A DNA stretch of 64,000 bases, taken from NCBI GenBank assembly GCA_023382535.1, contig JAHDWA010000007.1, positions 1 through 64,000 of the forward strand, given 5' to 3'. Source of the DNA: Anaerolineae bacterium. Lineage in GTDB: Bacteria; Chloroflexota; Anaerolineae; 4572-78; J111. Below are positions 34,864 to 43,024 of this stretch, piece by piece (within the stretch, counting starts at the first letter, position 1; each line of letters begins with the position of its first letter). The notes below the pieces were generated by a model. It did not search any database. It was not told where the DNA came from and saw only the letters and a program-made list of their open reading frames with translations. The translations under genes were made by a program, and so were the position numbers.

Positions 34864-37610
34864 TTTCGCCTCACTTTGAGGGCTGCCACTACCCCCAGGG
34901 CCAGTTCACGCGCCTGGGCTTCCTGGCCGGGGGTCAGCCGATCAGGCGGGATTTCCAGGTTGACCACCTCGTAAATAGTCGAAGTCGCACCGCCTGATGC
35001 GGTTGAGGGCGGGCTAAATTTAAGTTGTTCGTTGGGTACAATAAAGCCGTTCGTGGCCGGGACGAACAGTTCCGGGCCGCGTTCCCCAACCACATAAGGC
35101 GTCGAGGCGGCTACCGGTCCACCCTCGGCCTTTCCGCCCAGAAGAACGGTCTTGCCCTGGGCATACTGTTGATCCTTGATGCTGTCGAGGCTCTTGTCCA
35201 ATTCCAGCCGGCGCTGGATCGCCAGTTGGGTCACCCGCTGAGTGTAAGCCGAGATCAATTCCAGTTCTTTGGCCAGGGCCTCCTGGAGCTTGGCTAACCG
35301 CTGCTGGTTGGCCCGGTCCTCATCCTCCTGCTTCCGCCGCAGCCACTTATCGTAATCGGCGTTTTTGCGCTGTTCGTAGAGGTTCTGTTGTTCCAGCTCG
35401 CGTTCGTAGCGCCGTTCGTTGGCTTCCAGTTCGCGGTTAAGCCGCTGTTGGAGTTGTTGCAGCTTGCGCTGGTGCTGGCGCTGGTCGGCCTCAATTTCAC
35501 GCTGCTGCTGGATCTGCATCTCTTCTCGGGCGCGGTCATTGGCAATCTTCGCCTGGTCCAACTGGTCGGCGCGGGTCTGCTGGGCGTTGGTCAGGTCGCG
35601 GTCACGCTGGCGCATCAGGCGCAGGTAGCCGACCGCATCGCGGTTGCGTTCGTACTCCTCGGCGTCCTGCTCGAACCGCTGGCGGATGTCGCGCAGGGCC
35701 TGGCGGTAGTTGGTTTCGATGTCTACCCGTCGCTGGGCGGCGCCCCGCTCGAAGTCAATCCGGGCCTGGGCCTGCTTGATGGCCTGCTCCTGCTGGCCTT
35801 CATCGAAGCCGATGTTTTCATCTTCGACCCCGTCACGGAATTTAGTGTAAATGTCCTCGACACGTTGTTGGTTTTTGAGTTCGAGGTCCAGCCGCCGCTC
35901 GGCGAAATCTTCGAGCATGTCGTAACGGCGGCGCTCGGCCTCGATGTCAATCTTTTCCAGGGCCTCCTTGTGTTTTTCTTCGTTTTCCTGGATCTTCTTG
36001 TTGACCTTATCCTGGGCCGCCAGGAAGTCAGCCTCAGCCGAACCGGTCTCTTCGGGAGGCGTTTCTTCTTTGGGTGTTTCGACTTTTTTGTTGCGGTCCT
36101 CCATCCACTGCCGCCAGCGGTCGTCATTGGTCTCGATGTCTGTTTTAACCTTTTCCCGTTCGGCGACGTAGTTTTGATAGGACTGGCGGGTGGCCTGTTG
36201 GCCGGTACTCCAAATCTGGTTCCAGGCGTCCTCCGAACGTTTGCTGTACTCGATAGCCATCGCCATATCGCCTTCCCAGGCGGCCTCAAGCGACTTGAGG
36301 GTTAGTTGGAGCGATTCGACAGCCTTGCTCATCATAGCAAACAAACCTTCATACCCCGCCTTGGATTGAGCCAGCAGATCGGTCAGCCATTGCATGATGC
36401 CGCCGCTGCTGGACATGGCATTAGAGGTGGAGTCAATTGCGCCGACCAGGGGGAACATGGCATTGATCAACTCTCGGGTCGTTGGAGGCAGTTTCTGGTA
36501 CTGTTCGTAGAACGTAGTGGCGGCTTTGGTCGCACCGCCGCCCACGACTGCGGCCCACTCGCCAAAAACGGTAACCAGGAACTTCATCTGCTGAACAAAA
36601 TCGTAGAGACCGTCGAGACCCTCGATGATGGCGTCTCTGTTCTCGACGATTTGTTCCAGGACGCCGAGCTTGACATCGCCCTGAACGCCGGCAATGGAGG
36701 CCATGATGTCGCCGATAGGCTGGGCGATAGCGATAAAATCTTCAGCGTGTTCGTCAAGATATTCGTACAGGTCAATGGCTTGCTGGCGGATCTCTTCAAA
36801 AAATGGCTTGCCGGCTTCCCGGATCAGCATGCCCTGAAAGTCAGCCAGGTTGCTGGTCACGCCGGTAAAGGTCTTGGAGAGTTCCTCCATCTGGCCTTTG
36901 TAACGCCCGGCAACGTTGGTGATGAAATATTCCCAAATCTTATTACCATCTGCGCCGGCCTTCTGCATCTGCTCCATTTGCAGACGGTTCTCACCGGAGA
37001 GGATAGCCATCTCCTGCAAGCGGGCCGCGGCCTCACCGAACGGCTGGCCGTTGTTGACAGCCGTGTAAAGGCGGCCTACCCAAACCGCCAGGTTGCCAAA
37101 ATCGCCGCCGGTCGCGGCAGCCATGTCGCCGATCTGGGTCAGGGCTTCTCCGGTGGCCAGGACATCGCCGCCGAAGGTCTGCAAAATCAGGTCAGCAGCA
37201 ACGATTTCGGGCAGCTCGAACGGGGTTTTCTGCCCAAATACGGCCAATTCCTGGATGCGAGCCTCGGCCGCTTCGGCTGAGCCGAGCAGGGTCTTGAACT
37301 TGGTTTCGTAGGTTTCAAATTGGGCGTTTGCGGCGACGGCCATCTGGCCGAGCGCCTCAAGGGTGCTCTTGACCTGGTTGGCAAAGCCGATGACCTGGTT
37401 GGTGGCAGCCATCACCACACCGGCCACGCCGCCCATGACGGCGGCGAACTGAGTCCCCTGCGCGGCCGCTTCACCTAATCCTTGACCCATGCCACTAAAT
37501 TGGCCGTCGGCCTCATTGCCGAGATCGTCTACCTTCTTCTCGATCCCCTCCAACGCCTCAAGAACCTGGCTGTCATCAAGTTCGGCTTTCAGTTCATAAT
37601 CAGCCGGCAT
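34860..37610 (-). CDS. tail tape measure protein
   Basis: A 916-residue protein. The N-terminal third is tape-measure-like (KVDDLGNEADGQFSGMGQGLG, LFG-type FGQKTPFELPEIVAADLIL, FAAVMGGVAGVVMAATNQVI). Hydrophobic segments occur near residues 340-400. Residues about 560-790 form a long charged coiled coil rich in Gln, Arg and Glu. At roughly 1.5 angstrom per residue the tail would be near 140 nm. The coiled coil is closely similar to the end of the MuF-like protein at 56735-59611. It sits just before the tail-tip genes, as expected. Confidence 0.88.
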   Translation of the reverse strand: MPADYELKAELDDSQVLEALEGIEKKVDDLGNEADGQFSGMGQGLGEAAAQGTQFAAVMGGVAGVVMAATNQVIGFANQVKSTLEALGQMAVAANAQFETYETKFKTLLGSAEAAEARIQELAVFGQKTPFELPEIVAADLILQTFGGDVLATGEALTQIGDMAAATGGDFGNLAVWVGRLYTAVNNGQPFGEAAARLQEMAILSGENRLQMEQMQKAGADGNKIWEYFITNVAGRYKGQMEELSKTFTGVTSNLADFQGMLIREAGKPFFEEIRQQAIDLYEYLDEHAEDFIAIAQPIGDIMASIAGVQGDVKLGVLEQIVENRDAIIEGLDGLYDFVQQMKFLVTVFGEWAAVVGGGATKAATTFYEQYQKLPPTTRELINAMFPLVGAIDSTSNAMSSSGGIMQWLTDLLAQSKAGYEGLFAMMSKAVESLQLTLKSLEAAWEGDMAMAIEYSKRSEDAWNQIWSTGQQATRQSYQNYVAEREKVKTDIETNDDRWRQWMEDRNKKVETPKEETPPEETGSAEADFLAAQDKVNKKIQENEEKHKEALEKIDIEAERRRYDMLEDFAERRLDLELKNQQRVEDIYTKFRDGVEDENIGFDEGQQEQAIKQAQARIDFERGAAQRRVDIETNYRQALRDIRQRFEQDAEEYERNRDAVGYLRLMRQRDRDLTNAQQTRADQLDQAKIANDRAREEMQIQQQREIEADQRQHQRKLQQLQQRLNRELEANERRYERELEQQNLYEQRKNADYDKWLRRKQEDEDRANQQRLAKLQEALAKELELISAYTQRVTQLAIQRRLELDKSLDSIKDQQYAQGKTVLLGGKAEGGPVAASTPYVVGERGPELFVPATNGFIVPNEQLKFSPPSTASGGATSTIYEVVNLEIPPDRLTPGQEAQARELALGVVAALKVRRK

Positions 37611-37983
37611 AGGTCACATCCTGCTTGTTCTCAGAGATGGTTTGGGTAAACTTGGCGCGAACTGCCTCAAAGGCCCTGAAATACTGCTCAGCCTTGACCA
37701 GGAGCCGCCGCTTATCCTCCAATGAGCTTTTCAGAGCCAGCCGGCGGCAGGCACGAATTTTGTCGGCCAGGGAGTCGAGCGCGTATTTATAGACTGCCGC
37801 TTTTTGGAATCGTTCGATTTCTCGCTGGCGCTGTAAGAGGTAGACTCCCAGCAGTTGGCGCATACTGGGGGTGTCGTAGGGCAGGCCGAGGGCCTGGTAA
37901 CGTTCAATTTCGTGCAGAATCAATAAGCCGATGAAGGTGGAGCTTATTTGGGGTTTGGCAGATTTTGGGGCAGATTTGTTCAT
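37600..37983 (-). CDS. small helical tail protein upstream of the tape measure
   Basis: About 127 residues from the ATG at 37981-37983. It is strongly helical and basic (YLLQRQREIERFQKAAVYKYALDSLADKIRACRRLALK). It overlaps the tape measure start by 11 bp. The frame is open further upstream through a terminator-like hairpin, so the shorter start is likely. The start lies in a GTGAACTACCAGG motif also found near 34410 and 56160. It might be a tail assembly factor; the function is unproven. Confidence 0.55.
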   Translation of the reverse strand: MNKSAPKSAKPQISSTFIGLLILHEIERYQALGLPYDTPSMRQLLGVYLLQRQREIERFQKAAVYKYALDSLADKIRACRRLALKSSLEDKRRLLVKAEQYFRAFEAVRAKFTQTISENKQDVTYAG

Positions 37984-38014
37984 AGCCTGGTAGTTCACAG
38001 GGCCGACCATAGAA

Positions 38015-38078
38015 TAAAAAGAAAAGCGGCGCAGAGACCATGAGGGTCTGTGCGCCGCTGGGTTTACACCGTTAGGCT
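38015..38078 (-). terminator. duplicated hairpin terminator, copy A
   Basis: On the minus strand a GC-rich hairpin (38026-38058; GCGGCGCA arms extended by GAGACC/GGGTCT) is followed by a T-rich tract (38015-38025). The hairpin and a further 20 bp up to 38078 are nearly identical to copy B at 55990-56053. It should stop or reduce transcription entering the tape measure block, or act as an attenuator in its leader. Confidence 0.7.
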
Positions 38079-38205
38079 TGATGTCTAAAAGCACGATTTA
38101 ATTGTCTCTATTTTAGCACGATTTTGGGGCGAGGTCAATCACTCACCGTAGTCGTATGATTGAAGTTGTGTTAAAATGGAAAGAACCCAAGAAAGGAGTC
38201 CGCTC

Positions 38206-38826
38206 ATGTCAAAATCACAAAAATTCATCCTGGCTATTTTATCGTTGATCCTCTTGTGCGTATGTCTGGCGTTCATCCCGGTTCTCTTTTTCAACATCGC
38301 TGTACCAGGCGAAGTTCAAAAACAGGTGGAGGTACAAGTCACCGTAGCTCCTCCATCACCGCCGACCCCCACTCCGGTTCCAATTGCAACCGAAGCGGCC
38401 GAGGTGGCCACGGATGCAACGATTCCCGGACTGGAAGCGGCAGATGTCATAGTCAGCCTGGAAGAGAGAGATTTCACCTGCACCCAGGCCGAAAAGCATG
38501 AGGCGGGCTACTACTCGTGGACCTGCAAAGAGGAAGCGGGGGATTACTCGGTAGAGGTGAACATCTGCGGGGAGACTCTGCGGACGGTTGATTACATTTC
38601 GGTTTACACGCTTGATTTTGGCACAAACGGGGAATTACTGAGTCTGATCCTGGGTTTTGTTGCCACCGCCCCTTATGAGGGCGCCCAGCCCGGCGAGGCG
38701 CGGGTTTGGGTCGAGAATAATTACCGCGGCAATGAAAGCCATGAAGCGACGTTCGGTGGGGTCAAGTATGCCCTGTATGGAGAGCCGAGCGCCAGGTCGC
38801 TCACGATGGGAGTATTTAAGTGGTAA
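38206..38826 (+). CDS. cargo gene: anchored or secreted protein
   Basis: About 206 residues on the strand opposite to the late genes, with its own terminator. AAAGGAG precedes the ATG at 38206. The N-terminal helix (FILAILSLILLCVCLAFIPVLFF) is a signal or anchor, then a Thr/Pro-rich linker (PPSPPTPTPVPIAT) and a Cys-containing outer domain (FTCTQAEKHEAGYYSWTCKEEAGDYSVEVNICGE). This layout fits a lysogenic-conversion gene. I do not recognise a family. Confidence 0.65.
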   Translation: MSKSQKFILAILSLILLCVCLAFIPVLFFNIAVPGEVQKQVEVQVTVAPPSPPTPTPVPIATEAAEVATDATIPGLEAADVIVSLEERDFTCTQAEKHEAGYYSWTCKEEAGDYSVEVNICGETLRTVDYISVYTLDFGTNGELLSLILGFVATAPYEGAQPGEARVWVENNYRGNESHEATFGGVKYALYGEPSARSLTMGVFKW

Positions 38827-38962
38827 CCCCAGATTCTGTATCTGCTTTACCTACACTTATATTTAGCCGAACACGGATTTCGTTACAGCCACCGCAAGGA
38901 TATTACGCCCATGTTTCTTTCTTTCCTTGACCGTGTGGGTAGGGCGTGCTAGGCTGAGTAAT

Positions 38963-38991
38963 AAAAAGGCCATTCCTGGAATGGCCTTTTT
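38963..38991. terminator. bidirectional terminator
   Basis: A 12-bp stem AAAAAGGCCATT (38963-38974) and AATGGCCTTTTT (38980-38991) with a 5-nt loop. T-runs on both strands make it active in both directions. It separates the plus-strand cargo gene from the minus-strand AT-rich cassette. Confidence 0.85.
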
Positions 38992-39014
38992 CGATACTTA
39001 ACGAGAAAGGAGAT

Positions 39015-39431
39015 TTAATTATCTTGCGGAATGAATATCTCCCATTGAAGCAGGCTTAATAACTTTAGCCTGGCTTCGGTGTTATGTTGTATCTTAACTT
39101 CTTTTCCCTTCACAAGAGAATGTGCCCTATTGTCATCAGACGGTTTATGTATCACTTCTAAATTCAACTCATTTCTTAATGGACCAACTATAAAGCTCAC
39201 AATACCGTTCTGTTGTGGGTTGCTATTGGCCCGTTGTCTACTTTGCTCAGGTGTTGAATACTTTTCCCAATCCGTAGACATTCCATCTCCTCTTTCGCAA
39301 AAAGCACCAGGTATTAAATCACCATCCCTAACATACATTGCGTGGATTCTATAATAAAGCTTGTCATCGTTAAGTATATCCTCTACCCGATACATTTCTT
39401 TGCCCATACCAGAAAAGCCAATAAGCCACAA
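39015..39431 (-). CDS. AT-rich cassette, gene 5: unknown protein
   Basis: A 138-residue protein overlapping the previous gene by 49 bp. The frame's first methionines may not be the real start; MGKEMYRVEDIL lies a few residues in. Segments such as LYYRIHAMYVRDGDLIPGAF and MSTDWEKYSTPEQSRQRA resemble an uncharacterised family I have seen next to mobile genes, but I cannot name it. It is AT-rich compared with phage genes on either side. It is the last gene of a five-gene operon. Confidence 0.65.
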   Translation of the reverse strand: MWLIGFSGMGKEMYRVEDILNDDKLYYRIHAMYVRDGDLIPGAFCERGDGMSTDWEKYSTPEQSRQRANSNPQQNGIVSFIVGPLRNELNLEVIHKPSDDNRAHSLVKGKEVKIQHNTEARLKLLSLLQWEIFIPQDN

Positions 39432-39967
39432 CTCTCCTCTGTGGGGTCAAATGTACCTTTGATAGTTTCTATATTGAAATTGTCCCCATAAAACGAAGCA
39501 GATGAATTTTCATCTTCTGGAAAGTTAACAAGTAACTGATACCTGTCACTACGCCAAAGCACATCTATACTTCCCCCGTGTGCATGATAAATACGAGGAG
39601 TGTCAAGAATTACAGCAAAGGACTCTAAAGCTTTTTGATATAGCTTTATTAAAAAGATAGCTACTCTTTCCCAAGCAAGAGGTTGATAACCCTTACTACC
39701 TTCAGTATCCCAATCATCTTCAAGTTCCAGAATATATCTCGATTGTTCTATTGCCCTTAATATATCCACCAATTCGATTGGTATACCTTCTGGTGTCTGA
39801 GTAACCAAATTAATGGACAATGTATGATCTGATTTACTGGATACAATCGGAATCAAATGACGTTTTTCTGTTTTCCGCTGGAAAGACGACGTTTTTTGTT
39901 CCCCACTTTTGTAACTTATGTCCACCGGCCAAGCAGGAATCTTGAAATAACTAATAGTTGTTTCCAT
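39383..39967 (-). CDS. AT-rich cassette, gene 4: unknown protein
   Basis: A 194-residue protein. The central motif LELEDDWDTEGSKGYQPLAWERVAIFL and GGSIDVLWRSDRYQLLVNFP is a recurring pattern in uncharacterised bacterial proteins. No catalytic site is recognised. It begins 5 bp after the stop of gene 3. Low GC marks recent acquisition. The role is unknown, probably in complex with gene 5. Confidence 0.7.
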   Translation of the reverse strand: METTISYFKIPAWPVDISYKSGEQKTSSFQRKTEKRHLIPIVSSKSDHTLSINLVTQTPEGIPIELVDILRAIEQSRYILELEDDWDTEGSKGYQPLAWERVAIFLIKLYQKALESFAVILDTPRIYHAHGGSIDVLWRSDRYQLLVNFPEDENSSASFYGDNFNIETIKGTFDPTEESCGLLAFLVWAKKCIG

Positions 39968-39972
39968 TATGC

Positions 39973-40635
39973 TTAAGCCTCCTCATCTTCTAAATCTATG
40001 AAGGTAAAATCTTCTGTGCCAAATTTTGACTTAATTGCCCCTTCTCTTAATTCAGCATCCTGAATACTATCCTTCAATTTCCTTAAGTCTTGCCGATCCA
40101 CAGCAAAATAAATAGTACGAGTATCCTCCCCTTCAGTGTACTCTATCTTTAAGTTATGAATAATTACCGAGCTTTTGAGTTTATTACCATTAAAAATAGG
40201 TCTAATATCTGTAATAAGTTCTGTATCTAAAAGTAATTTCCCTCGATTAGCTGCTGCCACAGATGCTTTAATAGTAGTAAAAATAGCGCCTTCTATACTC
40301 ATTACTTTTAGCAGATATTCCTTACATGGAGCATCCTTAAGTTTTTCGTTTTCTGTCCCTTGTAGAGCCTCTACCAAATCGTCAGCAATTTTTTCAGAAC
40401 TAAATCCCGTGACCGCTTTTAGGTGATTTAGATTAAACACTAAACCTAATATGTTCTTTAATTCTTCTTTGCTAATACCTGTAGCCTCATGAACACGCTC
40501 AGCCAGTTTCTCAGGAGCAATCCCAATTTCAGCCTTTTCGAGTTGGCTAAGTATAACTGTAAGCGACTCCATTGGAAGAGCTAAAAGGTTTTCAAGCCTG
40601 TACTCAAAATCTTTGTTTATTCTAATATTTGCCAT
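39973..40635 (-). CDS. AT-rich cassette, gene 3: unknown protein
   Basis: About 220 residues. The start is placed at the ATG at 40633-40635 (MANIRINKDFEY); a GTG 21 bp upstream is in frame. The N-terminal half is helical (LLALPMESLTVILSQLEKAE, LAERVHEATGISKEELKNIL), the C-terminal half beta-rich with an acidic end (FIDLEDEEA). I do not recognise a family. It is separated by 84 bp from gene 2. Confidence 0.7.
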   Translation of the reverse strand: MANIRINKDFEYRLENLLALPMESLTVILSQLEKAEIGIAPEKLAERVHEATGISKEELKNILGLVFNLNHLKAVTGFSSEKIADDLVEALQGTENEKLKDAPCKEYLLKVMSIEGAIFTTIKASVAAANRGKLLLDTELITDIRPIFNGNKLKSSVIIHNLKIEYTEGEDTRTIYFAVDRQDLRKLKDSIQDAELREGAIKSKFGTEDFTFIDLEDEEA

Positions 40636-40719
40636 TTTTCCCCATAGAGTAGACACTCACCAAATACCTATAAGAAGTTAGTTCGGCCCGTTTTCTCTGA
40701 TATTGAGTTGTAAAGCCGT

Positions 40720-40962
40720 TTATTTCTTACCTTTTGTATGTTTGGTTGGAGTGCTAACTTTTTCTAGTGCATCAAAGAAGTCCTTACGGGTAAATACCTC
40801 CCTATCCTCAATTTCATCAACATCTACTAATTCAATCAATTGAAGATTTCCAACTACTTCTGTAGTCGTAAGGGTTTGATTAGCAATTCTGGGGTCATAG
40901 GGAATGATAGTATTATTAAAGTCAATATCAGTTATAATTGGGTTAAGCTTTATTTTTGACAT
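40720..40962 (-). CDS. AT-rich cassette, gene 2: small unknown protein
   Basis: An 80-residue acidic protein with a basic tail (STPTKHTKGKK). It overlaps the Ntn-hydrolase gene by 20 bp and is probably translated together with it. It could be a substrate, inhibitor or adaptor of the peptidase, but nothing in the sequence shows this. Confidence 0.6.
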   Translation of the reverse strand: MSKIKLNPIITDIDFNNTIIPYDPRIANQTLTTTEVVGNLQLIELVDVDEIEDREVFTRKDFFDALEKVSTPTKHTKGKK

Positions 40963-41662
40963 TGCTAACTCCCTCTAAGAAAAATCGCTTTAACCGTTTA
41001 TTTTGGTTATCATTTGTCTTGATAATTTTTCCTACCTCGTTTTTATCTAGTTCGATGTATCCATCTTTTTCGGTTATCTGAGCTATGCGGATTGGTCCGC
41101 CAACTTTTGGGTCTTGTGTAGCAGTTTCACTAATCAGGTATACGGCCAATCTAGCAGCCTGCTCAACATTCATACCAGAGTCGTAAAATCTATGCTTTAG
41201 ATATATTGCATATTGTGGAACACCAGCCATCATACAACCATCAACTGCAAGTTGAGGAGCAAAATCGGTACTACTAGATAAAAGGTATGTTCTTGCTTTG
41301 AAGGTGTTATCATTATTGGGCTGTAATCCAACCATTATAAAATTGATGTTTGGTCTTTCATTGATATTAAATTTCGGAAACCAATCATCATATCGAGAAC
41401 GAATTAGAGTTCGAGTATGAACTAAAATACTATCAACTTCTGTGGCTTTTTTACTCTCTAACTCTATCTTTAATTCGTCTACTAGCTTAGATGCTAATTC
41501 GGCAGCCCCGGAAATGCCTATACCGCATCTTTCTCCTAATTGAAAAATCTTTACAACCCCATCGTTCATAGCAGTAAGGGAACGTGGATCGCCAATGGTT
41601 GATCGGCTATCCGCCGCCAATACTAAGCCATCGATTCCCTTAAGCGCAACAAGTAAAGTCAT
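40943..41662 (-). CDS. AT-rich cassette, gene 1: proteasome-type Ntn hydrolase
   Basis: A 239-residue member of the proteasome beta/HslV superfamily. After Met removal the N-terminal residue is Thr1 (TLLVALKGIDGLVLAADSRS), Asp17 is in AADSR and the catalytic Lys is in NDGVVKIF (position 37, shifted by a short insertion relative to Lys33). All three active-site residues are therefore present and a protease activity is likely. No ATPase or alpha subunit is nearby, so it may self-assemble or act on unfolded peptides. It leads a five-gene AT-rich operon controlled by a palindromic operator. Confidence 0.8.
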   Translation of the reverse strand: MTLLVALKGIDGLVLAADSRSTIGDPRSLTAMNDGVVKIFQLGERCGIGISGAAELASKLVDELKIELESKKATEVDSILVHTRTLIRSRYDDWFPKFNINERPNINFIMVGLQPNNDNTFKARTYLLSSSTDFAPQLAVDGCMMAGVPQYAIYLKHRFYDSGMNVEQAARLAVYLISETATQDPKVGGPIRIAQITEKDGYIELDKNEVGKIIKTNDNQNKRLKRFFLEGVSNVKNKA

Positions 41663-41803
41663 TCTTTAAAGAGATTCATCCCTTGATTAAATCCCATAAA
41701 TTCTACAGTCATCCCTGACCCCCCTAAGTTGAATTAATGGAAAAAAGCAAGCGAATTGTGGCAAGAAAAAGACAACACTATGCCAAGTCATTATATCATA
41801 CTT

Positions 41804-41826
41804 TTGTTCTATAGTCTATAGAACAA
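41804..41826. promoter_or_regulatory. palindromic operator of the AT-rich cassette
   Basis: A perfect palindrome TTGTTCTATAG-T-CTATAGAACAA. Just after it on the minus strand is a TATAAT box (about 41790-41795), so the palindrome covers the -35 region of the operon promoter. This position fits a dimeric repressor, perhaps an XRE protein. Confidence 0.75.
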
Positions 41827-41845
41827 CGTTAAAACAATTCTGGCT

Positions 41846-41926
41846 TTAAATATCCTCAAATAAATCAGACATAGGAACATCTAAAGCCTGCGCTGTCGTC
41901 CTAATATAGTCCCCAAGGAAAACTCT
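41846..41926 (-). pseudogene. 3' remnant of an XRE regulator gene
   Basis: About 27 codons end the frame: LRVFLGDYIRTTAQALDVPMSDLFEDI, which is the typical last helix and tail of an XRE helix-turn-helix protein. A stop codon lies just upstream and the DNA then changes to phage sequence, so the 5' part with the HTH is lost. It probably marks the right edge of the inserted cassette. Confidence 0.65.
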
Positions 41927-41945
41927 TAACTATCAAACACACCCC

Positions 41946-42512
41946 TCATTCCTTCGTTGCCTTCAAAGCGGCCCGGTAGCCGCTGCCAACGGCGTTATCG
42001 AATTTCTCTTTCAGATCCTTGTTGATCGCCTCGCTGAAATGGCGCGGCGGGAAACCGGGATGGTTGACGTAGCGAAAGAAGCGCATCGTCCCTCCCTGCA
42101 CCGTGCCAGGACCGCCGAAACGGGCCGGGCCAGGACCGGTCTTACTCAGGTAACTGCCGGGGCCACCCCATTCAAAGGCCAGCAAACTGCGCCCGTTCAA
42201 GGGAATCCGGTGGGCCTTGGTGCCGGTCACGTCCAGCCAATACCACAACTGGCCGATAGTGGCTCCGCCGCTGGTCAACTGCTGGTCTTTGTTGGTAATG
42301 ACGACCAGGACGTAAATCGTCTTGGGGCCGACCCCGGTCTTGCCCTCGAATTGGGGCTGGTTGGTCCAGTTGGCGGTAATCGCCTGCCGGCTGCGGGCAT
42401 GAGCGTCAGCGACCGGTTGCAGCTTGGCCCGGACGATGTCACGGGCGGCTTTGTACTGCAAGATGGCGTTGCGGGGTTTACGGATGACTTTTAAGCCGAG
42501 GGAACGAGCCAT
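41946..42512 (-). CDS. phage tail or neck protein
   Basis: A 188-residue protein in the tail-assembly part of the operon. The basic helical N-terminus (VIRKPRNAILQYKAARDIVRAKL) is followed by a conserved-looking core (WYWLDVTGTKAHRIPLNGRSLLAFEWGG) and the C-terminal HPGFPPRHFSEAINKDLKEKF. Proteins of the HK97 gp10 type have a similar end. It could join head and tail, although it lies after the tail chaperone; the assignment is tentative. Confidence 0.55.
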   Translation of the reverse strand: MARSLGLKVIRKPRNAILQYKAARDIVRAKLQPVADAHARSRQAITANWTNQPQFEGKTGVGPKTIYVLVVITNKDQQLTSGGATIGQLWYWLDVTGTKAHRIPLNGRSLLAFEWGGPGSYLSKTGPGPARFGGPGTVQGGTMRFFRYVNHPGFPPRHFSEAINKDLKEKFDNAVGSGYRAALKATKE

Positions 42513-42531
42513 TGAGAGGTGTTCTCTGCTA

Positions 42532-42795
42532 TCATTCCCATTTTTCGGGATTAGTCATGGGATACTTTTTCTCGTTCTTGGTCAGGAAGCTGTAGAAGTG
42601 GTCTACGACCTCGCTAAAGTCGCCCTCACCGTCAATGTAAGCTTGCATCAACTTGCCAATCCGGGAGCCATCTTGGGCGATCCAATCCTTTTCAGCCTGC
42701 CGGAATTGCTTTTTGGCCTCGCGCCCTGTCTTGGTCGAGCCGAGAGACATCTCGATAGGGCCGAGATAGTCCCCCCCCCGCAACTCATTCAGCAT
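42532..42795 (-). CDS. C-terminal part of an out-of-frame tagged gene
   Basis: An 87-residue frame starting at ATG 42793-42795. The open frame extends upstream and would join the tag frame at 42836-43024 if the nine-G tract (42848-42856) lost one base. A second nine-G tract lies inside this part (42771-42779). The sequence (GREAKKQFRQAEKDWIAQDG) is helical and charged without a recognised family. It may be made only after slippage, or be a sequencing artefact. Confidence 0.55.
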   Translation of the reverse strand: MLNELRGGDYLGPIEMSLGSTKTGREAKKQFRQAEKDWIAQDGSRIGKLMQAYIDGEGDFSEVVDHFYSFLTKNEKKYPMTNPEKWE

Positions 42796-42835
42796 CTCCC
42801 GCTCATCTTCTTTGGATAGGCCGGTCCCGGCTGTT

Positions 42836-43024
42836 TTAGCTTTGCCGCCCCCCCCCTTTGCCCTTACCCTTGCTGCCAGCGGCAGCCCCGCCAGGCTTAG
42901 AAGTAAACTCCCCGGTGGCCGTATCGTGGTAGGTCCCGGCAGGGCTGGTAACCACCGCTTTTAAGGCATCGAGCTTGAGCCACTCATCCAAAATTTTGCT
43001 TTGAACATCTGTTACTGCTGTCAT
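42836..43024 (-). CDS. tag protein 1, frame ended by a poly-G tract
   Basis: A 62-residue frame that consists of the repeated tag (residues 10-46, KILDEWLKLDALKAV then SPAGTYHDTATGEF) and a Gly/Lys-rich linker. The frame stops 12 bases after a run of nine G (42848-42856). One base fewer would carry it into the next frame (42532-42795), giving a protein of about 164 residues. It sits between the tail chaperone and a neck protein. It overlaps the chaperone end by 4 bp. Confidence 0.65.
   Translation of the reverse strand: MTAVTDVQSKILDEWLKLDALKAVVTSPAGTYHDTATGEFTSKPGGAAAGSKGKGKGGGRQS

Noticed and set aside
35388..36305. Long plus-strand frame antisense to the tape measure coiled coil
   Set aside because: It is a Leu-rich shadow caused by Gln/Glu/Arg codons on the real strand.
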